A DNA stretch of 64,000 nucleotides from Criibacterium bergeronii. GTDB lineage: Bacteria; Bacillota; Clostridia; Peptostreptococcales; Filifactoraceae. The stretch covers positions 112,083 through 176,082 of the forward strand of contig NZ_MBEW02000002.1 of the NCBI RefSeq assembly GCF_001693775.2, read 5' to 3'. Below, one piece after another: positions 8,343 through 16,884 of the stretch; positions within the stretch are counted from its first letter, which is position 1, and every line of letters begins with the position of its first letter. The notes under the pieces were generated by a model. The model did not search any database. It had not been told where the DNA came from and saw only the letters and a program-made list of their open reading frames with translations. The position numbers were made by a program, and so were the translations under genes.

Positions 8343-9650
8343 TTATATTAAACTTTTTGATTTAGCATATCCGGCATAGCTCACTGCTGCACAAAAGGCA
8401 ATGAAAATTGGTACATAAACAGGGTTAGATAGAATTCCGCCAATTAATATTATAACAGAACCCAAAATAGCTAGAGTAGGGAAGATATATCCATAGAAAT
8501 TACTGGTGATTTCATTTTTAGAACGTAGAGAAATTGATTTTAAATGCAACAAAATATATGCGGTGTATCCGAATACTATGGAAATTTCACTGATATCACT
8601 ATTACCAAGTAGTCCATAGTGGTGTGTGATATAGTGAATAGCCATCCAAAATATTGAGATAATAAACACAATAAGAGACGGTCTTTTGCTAAATTTATCC
8701 GCAAATGGGAGCAGCTTACGTTCATTTAAAGCGGCTGGAAGTTGTGTATATCCTAAAACTAAGCCATTTAATACACCAAGTACGGAAATAAATATAAATA
8801 CTTGTAAGATAAATTCACCTGCATTACCCCATATTGCTTGACCGGCTAGTCCAGCTCCGCCGTCTGAAGATGTAAGTATTGCCTCAGGTCCGACTAGTTT
8901 TATCATTCCAAGGAAATAAAGAACATAAACTAATAGAACAAATAGAGGACCTATAGTAAGTGCAAGGGGAATATTTCTATTAGGATTTTTTATTTTTCCT
9001 GTAATTGTAGTAGCAATAATCCATCCGTCAAAGGAGAAGGCTATAGGTGCAAGTGCTGCTAAAAATGCAAACTGACCAGTAGATGCTGTTTCAGTTTGAG
9101 ACATACTCACGATTGCTGATGAACCTATTTTTAATGCAAATAGAGGTATTACAACCAATGGTATTAATTTAATAAAGGTAGTAACATTTTGTATAAAGCC
9201 ACCAACCAAGATTGACTTACTATTTACTAAAAATAGTAATATCAAAGTGCAAAGCCCTACAAGCATTTCCAATTCAAAAGAAGAAGGTATGCCAAGTAAT
9301 GCAACCAAGAACACGCCGCATACCCATGCGATAACAGCTGTTACTGTAGGAAAATATACATAAAAATAAAAATAAGACATAGCACCGCCCATATCCTTAG
9401 ACAAAAAGCGGTCATAATAATCTATTACACCATTATCAGATTTTGTATGGCGTGCAATGTAGCTGATGGATAGTGCAGAAAAAATAACACAGAAAGCACC
9501 TATTAAAAATACTATAAGGCTGTTAAAAATATTACCTTGAGCACTTCTTAAAATATCGTCAGCTTTAAAAAATATACCTGAGCCAATTAACACGCCGACT
9601 ACCATGTTTATTGCGGTGATTAGACCGAGTTTTCGTTGATTGTTTTCCAT
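8343..9650 (-). CDS. APC-family amino acid permease
   Basis: The product has 435 residues and about 12 membrane helices. The first helix contains the APC motif NMVVGVLIGSGIFFKADDIL, and FSFDGWIIATTITGKIKNPNRN matches the substrate-binding loop region of the SteT/LAT-like branch. It should carry amino acids, possibly as an exchanger; the substrate cannot be told from sequence. The start at 9650 (MENNQRK) has AAAGG upstream and leaves a leader after the CorA gene. A longer frame running into corA was rejected. It has its own promoter at 9720-9749. Confidence 0.88.
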   Translation of the reverse strand: MENNQRKLGLITAINMVVGVLIGSGIFFKADDILRSAQGNIFNSLIVFLIGAFCVIFSALSISYIARHTKSDNGVIDYYDRFLSKDMGGAMSYFYFYVYFPTVTAVIAWVCGVFLVALLGIPSSFELEMLVGLCTLILLFLVNSKSILVGGFIQNVTTFIKLIPLVVIPLFALKIGSSAIVSMSQTETASTGQFAFLAALAPIAFSFDGWIIATTITGKIKNPNRNIPLALTIGPLFVLLVYVLYFLGMIKLVGPEAILTSSDGGAGLAGQAIWGNAGEFILQVFIFISVLGVLNGLVLGYTQLPAALNERKLLPFADKFSKRPSLIVFIISIFWMAIHYITHHYGLLGNSDISEISIVFGYTAYILLHLKSISLRSKNEITSNFYGYIFPTLAILGSVIILIGGILSNPVYVPIFIAFCAAVSYAGYAKSKSLI

Positions 9651-9719
9651 TTGATGAATCCTTTCAAATGTGTGATATTTTTTTAAAAAATTTAGCTTGG
9701 CTAAGATTATGTGAAATTT

Positions 9720-9749
9720 AATATAACAAAAATATATAATGACTGTCAA
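9720..9749 (-). promoter_or_regulatory. Sigma-A-type promoter for the amino acid permease
   Basis: On the minus strand TTGACA (complement of 9744-9749) is separated by 18 bp from TATATT (complement of 9720-9725), about 70 nt before the permease ATG. The -35 box is perfect. Confidence 0.7.
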
Positions 9750-9766
9750 TAAAAAATATTTAGTTT

Positions 9767-10648
9767 TTACAAAAAATGTTTCTTTTTTAACAGGGTGTAG
9801 GTTGCTATACACGCTATAATATTTATAATAATTAATACTACAAATCCATAAGAAGAACTTTGCAGGGGAACTGGCACATTCATTCCCCAAATACCTCCTA
9901 TTATCATTGGTACAGACAAAATAATCGTAATAGAAGTCAACAGCAGCATAATGTCATTAAGCCTTTTACTGGTAAGACCATCAATCAACTCTCCGGCAGA
10001 TTGTAGCATACCCATATAGGTTTGAATCATGTGGTCACAGTGAGCTATTTGAGTTTTAGTCATTTCATATTCTTTATCTTTTTTTATAATGCCTTTTTGT
10101 AACATTCCATCTACAACAAGGTTCAAGCTACCAACTGCGTTATCAAGCTGGCTCATAGAAATCTGTAGCTGATAAGCCAAAATCATTTCATTTTCAGAAG
10201 TATTTATTTTAATTTTTTCTACCAAAAATTTTATTTGGGCTTTAATTTCGTCCAGCTCATCCATATAAAAATCTAAGACTTTTTCTATAAAAGTCAATTC
10301 TAATGGAAAGTTTAAGATATTTGCTACATATTTTAAGAAAGTATCTTTATGATTGGCTAAAACAATTTTTTTCTTTGAAGTCAATATAACTACTATTGGC
10401 TGCATCATAAAATAGGAGTTAAGTTTGTAAGGACTATATAAATATAATAACTCAGCTCCACTTTGGCGGAATACCTGACGTGTGGTAAAATTGTCAAAAC
10501 ACTTTTCTAAGATTTCGATATCAAGCATAAATTCATCAGAAATTGCCCTAAGCTCTTTTTCATCAGGCTCAATTACATATAGAATTTGGTTATTTGCATC
10601 CTTTATGCTTGCCAAGCTAAGTACATTTTCCTGCTCATCTATTATCAT
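9767..10648 (-). CDS. corA: CorA-family divalent cation (magnesium) transporter
   Basis: A 293-residue protein with a large cytoplasmic N-terminal domain rich in helices and two C-terminal membrane helices. The first helix ends in the family signature WGMNVPVP, which forms the selectivity filter. The short positively charged C-terminal tail (LLKKKHFL) is also typical. CorA proteins form pentameric channels for magnesium and sometimes cobalt or nickel. The ATG is preceded by AAAGGAAA. It lies 45 nt downstream of the ABC-F gene on the same strand and may be cotranscribed with it. Confidence 0.9.
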   Translation of the reverse strand: MIIDEQENVLSLASIKDANNQILYVIEPDEKELRAISDEFMLDIEILEKCFDNFTTRQVFRQSGAELLYLYSPYKLNSYFMMQPIVVILTSKKKIVLANHKDTFLKYVANILNFPLELTFIEKVLDFYMDELDEIKAQIKFLVEKIKINTSENEMILAYQLQISMSQLDNAVGSLNLVVDGMLQKGIIKKDKEYEMTKTQIAHCDHMIQTYMGMLQSAGELIDGLTSKRLNDIMLLLTSITIILSVPMIIGGIWGMNVPVPLQSSSYGFVVLIIINIIACIATYTLLKKKHFL

Positions 10649-10693
10649 AAATATTTCCTTTTTTAAATTGTAAATAGAAAAACATATTAATAC

Positions 10694-12253
10694 TTACGCT
10701 AATAATGACCAATTTTTTACATCTAAAACATTGTCTACCCAATCTTCGTAAAAGTCAGGTTCATGGGAGATAAGCAAGATTGTATCCTTGTATTCCTTTA
10801 ATGCCTTTTTAAGCTCATCCTTTGCATAAATGTCCAAATGGTTTGTCGGTTCGTCAAGAAGTAGTACGTTGGTTTTGCTGTTAAGGAGTTTGCATAATCT
10901 TACTTTAGCTTGCTCTCCACCGCTTAGCACCATTATTTTACTTTCTATATGATTTCTAGTCAGTCCACATCTTGCAAGCATACCTCTAACCTCTGCTTGA
11001 TTTAGTGAGGGGAATTCATTCCATATTTCCTCCAAGCAAGTATTTTCATTGGCTTTTTTTATTTCTTGCTCAAAATAGCCTATTTCTAAAAATTCTCCCT
11101 TGGATATAGAGCCGGAAATTGGTTTAAGCTCTCCCATCAAGGATTTCATTAGAGTAGTTTTTCCAAGTCCGTTTGCACCGGTCAATGCTATTTTTTGATT
11201 TCTCTCTAGGTAAAAATCAATCGGTTTTGATAAAGGTTTTTTGTCGTATCCAATGACAAGATTTTTGGTAACAAATATATCTCTGCTTGGAGTTCTAGCT
11301 ATTTTAAAAGTAAATTCCGGCTTTGGTTTTTCTTGCTCAAGTTCGATTATTTCCATTTTGTCCAATTTTTTCTGACGGGACATTGCCATATTTCTTGTAG
11401 CTACTCTAGCTTTATTTCTATTTACAAAATCTTGCAGGTCAGCTATTTCTTTTTGCTGTCTCTTATATGCTGCCTCAATTTGTTGTTTTCTAGCCTCTTT
11501 TATTTCCAAAAATTCTTCGTAGGTGGTTGCGTAACGGTCAAGCTTTAGGTTTTCCATGTTGTAAATCAAATTTATAACGCTTGTCAAAAATGGGATATCG
11601 TGTGAAATAAGGATAAAGGCATTTTCATAATTTTGCAGATATCTTGTAAGCCAATTTATATGCTCAACGTCTAAATAGTTTGTCGGTTCGTCCAGCAATA
11701 GTATGTCAGGCTTTTCCAGCAAGAGCTTTGTAAGTAAAACTTTTGTTCTTTGTCCGCCACTTAGCTGGTCTACTTTTTTATCCAGTCCAATATCAAAAAG
11801 TCCTAAGCCTCTAGCTGTTTCGTCTATTTTGGCGTCAATTATATAAAAGTCGTGATGTTCAAGTATATCTTGTATATCTCCGACTTCTTCCAGCATTTTG
11901 TCCATTTCTTCAGGGGATACATCTTCACTCATTTTCATATAGTAGTCGTTCATTTCTGTTTCAAGTTCGTATAAGTGAGCAAATGCTCCTTGTAGGACTT
12001 CTCTTATTGTCATGCTTGGCTCTAGTACGGTGTGCTGGTCTAGGTAGCCGGTGGTTACTCTTTTGTTCCATTCGACTTTGCCGGCATCAGGCTCAAGCTT
12101 GCCGGTAATAATATTCATAAAGGTAGATTTACCCTCTCCGTTTGCTCCGATTAATCCTATATGTTCGCCCTTTAATAGTCTGAATGATACGTCATCAAAT
12201 ATAGCTCTATCACCAAATCCATGGCTAAGATGTTCAACGTTTAATATACTCAA
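10694..12253 (-). CDS. ABC-F family ATPase (YkpA/YbiT-like)
   Basis: The 519-residue protein has two ATP-binding cassettes and no membrane domain. Cassette 1 has GANGEGKST, the LSGGQRTKV signature and ILLLDEPTNYLD. Cassette 2 has GANGLGKTT, LSGGEQAKV and VLLLDEPTNHLD. A charged linker at about residues 240-320 separates them. ABC-F proteins act on the ribosome, in translation factor or antibiotic-protection roles. The overall form looks like the housekeeping YkpA/YbiT branch and not a resistance type, which is inference. The start is TTG with GGAG 7 nt upstream. Confidence 0.92.
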   Translation of the reverse strand: MSILNVEHLSHGFGDRAIFDDVSFRLLKGEHIGLIGANGEGKSTFMNIITGKLEPDAGKVEWNKRVTTGYLDQHTVLEPSMTIREVLQGAFAHLYELETEMNDYYMKMSEDVSPEEMDKMLEEVGDIQDILEHHDFYIIDAKIDETARGLGLFDIGLDKKVDQLSGGQRTKVLLTKLLLEKPDILLLDEPTNYLDVEHINWLTRYLQNYENAFILISHDIPFLTSVINLIYNMENLKLDRYATTYEEFLEIKEARKQQIEAAYKRQQKEIADLQDFVNRNKARVATRNMAMSRQKKLDKMEIIELEQEKPKPEFTFKIARTPSRDIFVTKNLVIGYDKKPLSKPIDFYLERNQKIALTGANGLGKTTLMKSLMGELKPISGSISKGEFLEIGYFEQEIKKANENTCLEEIWNEFPSLNQAEVRGMLARCGLTRNHIESKIMVLSGGEQAKVRLCKLLNSKTNVLLLDEPTNHLDIYAKDELKKALKEYKDTILLISHEPDFYEDWVDNVLDVKNWSLLA

Positions 12254-12417
12254 AATAATACTCCTATAGAAATTTCTTTATTTTAACATAGATGTTGATT
12301 ATACTATATTTTTTGAAATTTTTAAAGACGAATAATTTACGAAATATTTTTGGCGAAGTAAAGGTAGGGGAGTTAGGTTTATTTATACAAAACAACTGAT
12401 ACTAAAATAGAACAGTT

Positions 12418-12814
12418 TAAAATGGACCCAATGTCAAGGACGAAATAAAAAAACCTATGCACTTAAAAGCAGATTTGTGTATTGAGCAGGAGTCAGCTTT
12501 TTCATATTCCACTGACTTCTATGATTTATGTATTCTTTCTTTACCAAGTATTTGTGGATCTAGTCCAGCTTCACTAAATATCTGTATTGCAGTTTTTCCG
12601 TTATTTGTATCTGCTATGAACTGTATTTTAAATTCATTTGTATATGTTATCGCTTTTTCAGATACCGATTTTACATATTTATTTCTTGACAACAAATCTA
12701 TTTGTTCCGGTGTAAATATTATTTTACTCAACTTGATCACCTCTGTTTTATTATACATAAAAAGAACCATAGATGTAGACTTTTTTATTTGTCTACTTCT
12801 ATGGATCCATTTTA
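12418..12814 (-). mobile_element. IS3-family insertion sequence remnant
   Basis: A 13-bp inverted repeat with one mismatch bounds the region: TAAAATGGACCCA (12418-12430) faces the complement of TGGATCCATTTTA (12802-12814). Between them lies one short ORF resembling the N-terminal HTH part of an IS3 OrfA. Near the high-coordinate end a hairpin (12770-12804) pairs GTCTAC-containing arms, as is seen at ends of such elements. At 397 bp the element lacks all of OrfB, so it cannot transpose by itself. Confidence 0.6.
12519..12731 (-). pseudogene. Truncated IS3-type OrfA (HTH domain) fragment
   Basis: From TTG at 12731 (GAGGTGAT just upstream) the frame encodes 70 residues, LSKIIFTPEQIDLLSRNKYV through to ILGKERIHKS. 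The pattern FTPEQI..L..NKYVK.VSEKAITYT.EFK..FI matches the N-terminal helix-turn-helix region of a common Firmicute IS3-type transposase orfA. The frame ends early and no orfB follows. An upstream ATG at 12821 is also in frame but lies outside the inverted repeat and has no ribosome binding site. Confidence 0.6.
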
Positions 12815-13054
12815 CCTCCATAACGTCTCCTTATTTTTCATTAATCAAATTATCACATAAATAGTCATTTGAAAAAAGTAAATACAATAATACCATAAAT
12901 TAATTGAAGAATAAATATAAAGTTTAAATTATGTCAAATAAGTTGCATACTATCGCAAAATAAAAAGTTGACAATAGCTGCAATAGCAAATATAATCTGA
13001 TTGTCGAAAGATATACTAATGTGAATGATTTTATAAAGGGGATGCAGTAATACA

Positions 13055-13483
13055 ATGGATAGATTAAAAGAACTAAAAGAAGCTAAAACAGCAGCTGAGC
13101 AAGTCATAGCTAGGATAGATAATGCCACAAAATCTCTTGATAGTGCGAAGTCTTGGGGACTATGGGATATATTTGGAGGAGAATTTTTTAGTAGCTGGAT
13201 AAAAAGAGGCAAAATTCAACAAGCAAATGCTGATATAAATGAAATTAGTAGCTCACTAGATACACTAAATAAAGAACTTGAAGATGTAAATATGCACCTG
13301 CCTGCTGAAATCAGCGATACATTTGCAGATAACGTATTTGATATGTGGTTTGATAACATTTTTACAGACCTTAGAGTTCAAGGAGAAATTAAAGACAAGC
13401 TAGTTGAGCTAAAAGCCTTTAGATACAGTATTATTAATCTAATTAATAATCTAAATGCTGAAATAACTGAATTGGAAAAGTAA
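13055..13483 (+). CDS. Hypothetical coiled-coil protein
   Basis: A 142-residue soluble, acidic protein with no signal peptide. It is predicted mostly helical, with heptad-like stretches at about residues 1-35, 68-90 and 113-142. The central SWGLWDIFGGEFFSSWIKRGKIQQA resembles the W-G-x-W-D-x-x-G-G motif of a recurrent family of uncharacterised Firmicute proteins, so it is conserved and probably real, but no function can be given. It stands alone, is preceded by a purine-rich AAAGGGGATG and is followed by a terminator at 13583-13608. Confidence 0.7.
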   Translation: MDRLKELKEAKTAAEQVIARIDNATKSLDSAKSWGLWDIFGGEFFSSWIKRGKIQQANADINEISSSLDTLNKELEDVNMHLPAEISDTFADNVFDMWFDNIFTDLRVQGEIKDKLVELKAFRYSIINLINNLNAEITELEK

Positions 13484-13504
13484 ATCAAAATCACAAGTTG
13501 AACT

Positions 13505-13608
13505 TATGGTATGCACTTAGCCATAGAAGTGCATATTATCTGATACCTCTCAAGTGGTATTTACAAGTACAGATTTTTTACAGGTTGCTTATAAAGCAGC
13601 CTTTTTTT
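13505..13608 (+). terminator. Structured 3' region ending in a rho-independent terminator
   Basis: The last hairpin pairs GGTTGCTT (13583-13590) with AAGCAGCC (13594-13601) and is followed by seven T. Before it lies ATGCACTT (13511-13518) with AAGTGCAT (13527-13534), overlapped by an alternative short pairing TATGG (13505-13509) with CCATA (13521-13525). A small ATACC/GGTAT hairpin starts at 13543. The terminator is clear; the role of the other stems is not. Confidence 0.75.
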
Positions 13609-13910
13609 ATGCATTTGTATTCTTGCTACATATGAAATGGTTTATATATTCTTTGAATTATATCTAGTCATTTATTTTGATAATTGTAATTTGAAACATT
13701 ATTATATAGTGCAAACACATTTAATGACTATGGTTCATCATATATTTTTCTAAACATAACATCAGAAATTTTAATTTGTATTAAACGTTTATCAAATTCT
13801 TTAATAATGTTTCTTGTTATGGTATAATTAAAAAAATGTTAATGAAAAATATTGGTAATTTTGATGATATACAATGATATATTAAATCAAAAGTTAAAGA
13901 TAGGCTATAA
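13609..13910. other. Intergenic region with an extended -10 promoter
   Basis: No gene was found in these 302 bases. TGGTATAAT at 13820-13828 is a good extended -10 box, about 80 nt before the Fur-like gene. A -35 box is weak (TTTAAT at 13800-13805, 17-bp spacer). Confidence 0.5.
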
Positions 13911-14333
13911 ATGGATAAATCAGAAGTGATAGGTTTAATAAAAAAAGATAAAAAAAGACTTACTAAGGCTAAGTTATTAATAATAGATTATTTTGAGGAT
14001 AATACTGACTTTGTAGACGTGAACACTGTTTGTGAATTTATTGGTAGTTTTGCAGATGTTACTACTATTTATAGAAACCTTGAATATCTTGAACAGATTG
14101 GATATTTGGAACTATATATGAGGGATGATAAGCGGTGGTACAGAAAAAAGGAAGATTATGAGGCTCATGAACACTACATAACTTGTAAAATTTGTGGCAA
14201 AAAGGAGCTTTTACATTTTTGTCCTTTTACAAATTTGGAGAATAAGGATATTAAGGATTTTGATGTAAAGGAACATATATTTGAGTTAATAGGTATTTGC
14301 AACTCTTGTAGGAATAATAAGAATGAAAAATAA
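13911..14333 (+). CDS. Fur-family metal-responsive transcriptional regulator
   Basis: A 140-residue Fur-superfamily protein. The N-terminal winged helix contains TKAKLLIIDYF and ADVTTIYRNLEYLEQIGYLE, the family's DNA-recognition helix. The C-terminal domain has HEHYITCKICGK with the first zinc CxxC and ends with CNSC, the second. Which metal or peroxide it senses cannot be decided; the short acidic C-terminal half resembles Zur-like members. It overlaps the next gene by 11 nt, so the S9 peptidase is translationally coupled. The ribosome binding site is weak, and an extended -10 promoter lies at 13820-13828. Confidence 0.88.
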   Translation: MDKSEVIGLIKKDKKRLTKAKLLIIDYFEDNTDFVDVNTVCEFIGSFADVTTIYRNLEYLEQIGYLELYMRDDKRWYRKKEDYEAHEHYITCKICGKKELLHFCPFTNLENKDIKDFDVKEHIFELIGICNSCRNNKNEK

Positions 14334-16218
14334 AATTAAATCTGATTTGAAAAAAATTAAATATTTAAAGCTTGATGATTTTTTTAAATCTACTCTAGTA
14401 TTTGAAAAAATTAAAATGAATGTTAAAAAAAATGCTTATGAAAATAAGCTTTTTTATTACGAAAATGGGAAAACTAAGAAAATTTCAATGGATACGGATT
14501 TTGACATTGTAAGACTTTTTTCTTCTAGGGTAATTATATATTCGGCTAAAAAGAGGCAAGTGACAGGATTTTATATAAAAAATTTAGATACAAAAGACAA
14601 GAAGTTGCTTTTTGATATAGATTATGAGGTTCAGGATTTTGCAGTTACTGATGACAAGAAAATAGTAATTCTTGTAAATGAAAAAGATCTTATGGTAAAT
14701 AACGAAACTAAGGTTGAAACCACTGATTTGAATTATCGATTTAATGGAAGTGGCTACGTTGCAGGTAGCGCTGGTAGAATTTTCATATATGACCTTATTT
14801 TAGGGCAGCTTAAAAAGGTAACTCCAAAGTGTCAGAATGTGGATTTTTTCAATCTTAATAAGAAAGAAAATAAGTTATTTTATCTGATTTCGGATAAAAA
14901 CAATTTATATAATTTTAACACTCCATACGTTTATGATTTAGACAAGTGTGTTACAAAATGTTTATATGACAAAAAAGATTTTGAATTTACCTTCGTGGAT
15001 TATATAGACAACAAGGTTGTTGCAGTCGCTACGAATTTCAAAAGATATGGATTAAATGAAAATCCTAAATTTTATGAGATAGAAAATGGAGCTCTTAACC
15101 TGTATTTAGAAAATGACTATGGATTTGAAAATACTATTACTTCTGATGTGCAATATGACCAAGTAGACAGGTTTTTGACTATAAAAGATAGCATTTATTT
15201 TCTATCTACTAGAGGAGATAAATGTAGTATTTATAGACTGATTAATGGAAAAGCTGAATTGTATTTTGATGAGCTGACAAGTGTGTCTGACTTTGTGATT
15301 ACTGATGATGAGCTGGTAGTTACCGGGTTTAAGGATACAAATTTAATGGAGCTTTATTCCAAAAAAACTAGTATTGATGGTAAAAAAACACATGGAAAAT
15401 TGAAAAAAATTACAAAACTTTCAAAAAAATTTGAAAAATCTAATAAAATTTATGAAATTGATAAATTTAAATGTGAGTTAAATTGTGATATAATATACGG
15501 ATACATAATTTATCCTAGAGGGTATGACAAAAATTTAAATTATCCCGGGGTGTTGTATATCCATGGCGGACCAAAGATGGTGGCAAGTCATAATTTTAAT
15601 TATGATTTACAATTATTAAGTGAGCTTGGCTATTTTGTATTTTATACAAACCCGCATGGTTCTGATGGTCTTGGTGACGAATTTGCAGATATAATGGGCA
15701 ACTGGGGAAAGATAGATTATGATGACTTGATGAATTTTACCGATGTAGTTTTAAAAAATTTTAAGCAAATAGACAAGGATAGGCTGGCTGTAATAGGTGG
15801 GTCATATGGAGGATTTGCTGTAAACAGTATTATTACAAAAACTGACAGATTTAAGCTGGCTATAGCTCAAAGAAGTATTTCTAATTTTGTCAGTTTCTAT
15901 GGCACATCTGATATTGGTGCGGTATTTACCTCAGACCAGTTAAATACAGAATATGATTTTGAAAAGTTGCTTGAATTTTCGCCGATAAAAAATGTTGACA
16001 AAATAAATACAAAATTATTGATAATGCACAGTGAAAAGGACTTTACTTGTCCACTTGAGCAGGCTACAGAGTTTTATACTCAGCTAAAGCTTAACGATAA
16101 AGATGTAAAGCTGATTATATACAAAAATGAAAATCACAATTTATCAAGAACAGGTTCACCTAAGTCTAGGGTTCAAAGATTAAGTGATATGAGTAAGTTT
16201 TTGACAAAAAATTTGTAA
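14323..16218 (+). CDS. S9-family serine peptidase (prolyl oligopeptidase/acylaminoacyl-peptidase type)
   Basis: A 631-residue protein with an N-terminal beta-propeller-like half (to about residue 375) and a C-terminal alpha/beta-hydrolase domain. The catalytic triad is visible: Ser494 in GGSYGG, Asp573 in HSEKDFTC and His605 in NENHNLS. The oxyanion region YIHGGPKM is also present. There is no signal peptide, so it should be a cytoplasmic peptidase that trims short peptides. It starts inside the Fur-like gene, so its production is tied to that regulator. Confidence 0.92.
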   Translation: MKNKIKSDLKKIKYLKLDDFFKSTLVFEKIKMNVKKNAYENKLFYYENGKTKKISMDTDFDIVRLFSSRVIIYSAKKRQVTGFYIKNLDTKDKKLLFDIDYEVQDFAVTDDKKIVILVNEKDLMVNNETKVETTDLNYRFNGSGYVAGSAGRIFIYDLILGQLKKVTPKCQNVDFFNLNKKENKLFYLISDKNNLYNFNTPYVYDLDKCVTKCLYDKKDFEFTFVDYIDNKVVAVATNFKRYGLNENPKFYEIENGALNLYLENDYGFENTITSDVQYDQVDRFLTIKDSIYFLSTRGDKCSIYRLINGKAELYFDELTSVSDFVITDDELVVTGFKDTNLMELYSKKTSIDGKKTHGKLKKITKLSKKFEKSNKIYEIDKFKCELNCDIIYGYIIYPRGYDKNLNYPGVLYIHGGPKMVASHNFNYDLQLLSELGYFVFYTNPHGSDGLGDEFADIMGNWGKIDYDDLMNFTDVVLKNFKQIDKDRLAVIGGSYGGFAVNSIITKTDRFKLAIAQRSISNFVSFYGTSDIGAVFTSDQLNTEYDFEKLLEFSPIKNVDKINTKLLIMHSEKDFTCPLEQATEFYTQLKLNDKDVKLIIYKNENHNLSRTGSPKSRVQRLSDMSKFLTKNL

Positions 16219-16254
16219 TTTTAGCATATAATTTAATTTTATATTGGAGCTTAT

Positions 16255-16884
16255 ATGAGAAAAAAAGGTCTTTTAATAGTGGTTTCCGGACCGGCAGGTG
16301 TTGGAAAAGGTACTATATGCAAGGCATACATAAAAAGGTATGACGATGTGTTCTTGTCACGTTCTTCCACTACTAGGCAACCTAGAACTGGAGAAACAAA
16401 TGGTGTGGAGTACGATTTTATATCTAAGCAAGAATTTGAAAGTATGATTGAGCATGATGAGCTAATTGAATATGTAAACGTATTTGACAATTACTATGGC
16501 ACACCTAAAAAATGGGTTGATGAGCAAATAAATAAAGGAAATGACGTAATTTTGGAAATTGAAATTGTCGGTGCTATGAATGTAAAAAAAGTCTATGATG
16601 ATGCGTTACTTATATTTATAATGCCACCATCCTCAGAAATTCTTGAACAGAGGCTAAGAGGCAGAAATTCAGATAGCGATGACCAAATAAAAAAGAGACT
16701 GGACAGAATGAAAAAGGAAGTACAAAAAATGACTGATTATGACTTCTTTGTAATCAATGATACAGTAAAAGACTCAGTAAAACAGATAAGAAGAATTATA
16801 AGGTCTCAAAGGTGCTCAGTAGAAAGATATGGAGCTGAGTACTTAGAAAAATATCTTAAATCTATGGAAAATAAGGAGAACTAA
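16255..16884 (+). CDS. gmk: Guanylate kinase
   Basis: A 209-residue enzyme that phosphorylates GMP to GDP with ATP. The P-loop VVSGPAGVGKGTI is at residues 8-20. The GMP-binding segment includes SRSSTTRQPRTGE and GVEYDFISKQEFE, and RLRGRNSDSDDQIKKRL is the conserved lid and C-terminal region. TTGGAG precedes the ATG. Its stop overlaps the start of the YifB-like gene by one base (TAATG). Confidence 0.97.
   Translation: MRKKGLLIVVSGPAGVGKGTICKAYIKRYDDVFLSRSSTTRQPRTGETNGVEYDFISKQEFESMIEHDELIEYVNVFDNYYGTPKKWVDEQINKGNDVILEIEIVGAMNVKKVYDDALLIFIMPPSSEILEQRLRGRNSDSDDQIKKRLDRMKKEVQKMTDYDFFVINDTVKDSVKQIRRIIRSQRCSVERYGAEYLEKYLKSMENKEN

Noticed and set aside
9651..9890. An 80-residue N-terminal extension of the amino acid permease
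   Set aside because: It would overlap the corA gene and cross the promoter at 9720-9749; APC proteins begin close to the NMVVGVLIGSG helix.
12457..12864. Plus-strand ORF of 135 codons
   Set aside because: It is antisense to the IS3 OrfA fragment, has no ribosome binding site and shows only AT-rich low-complexity sequence.
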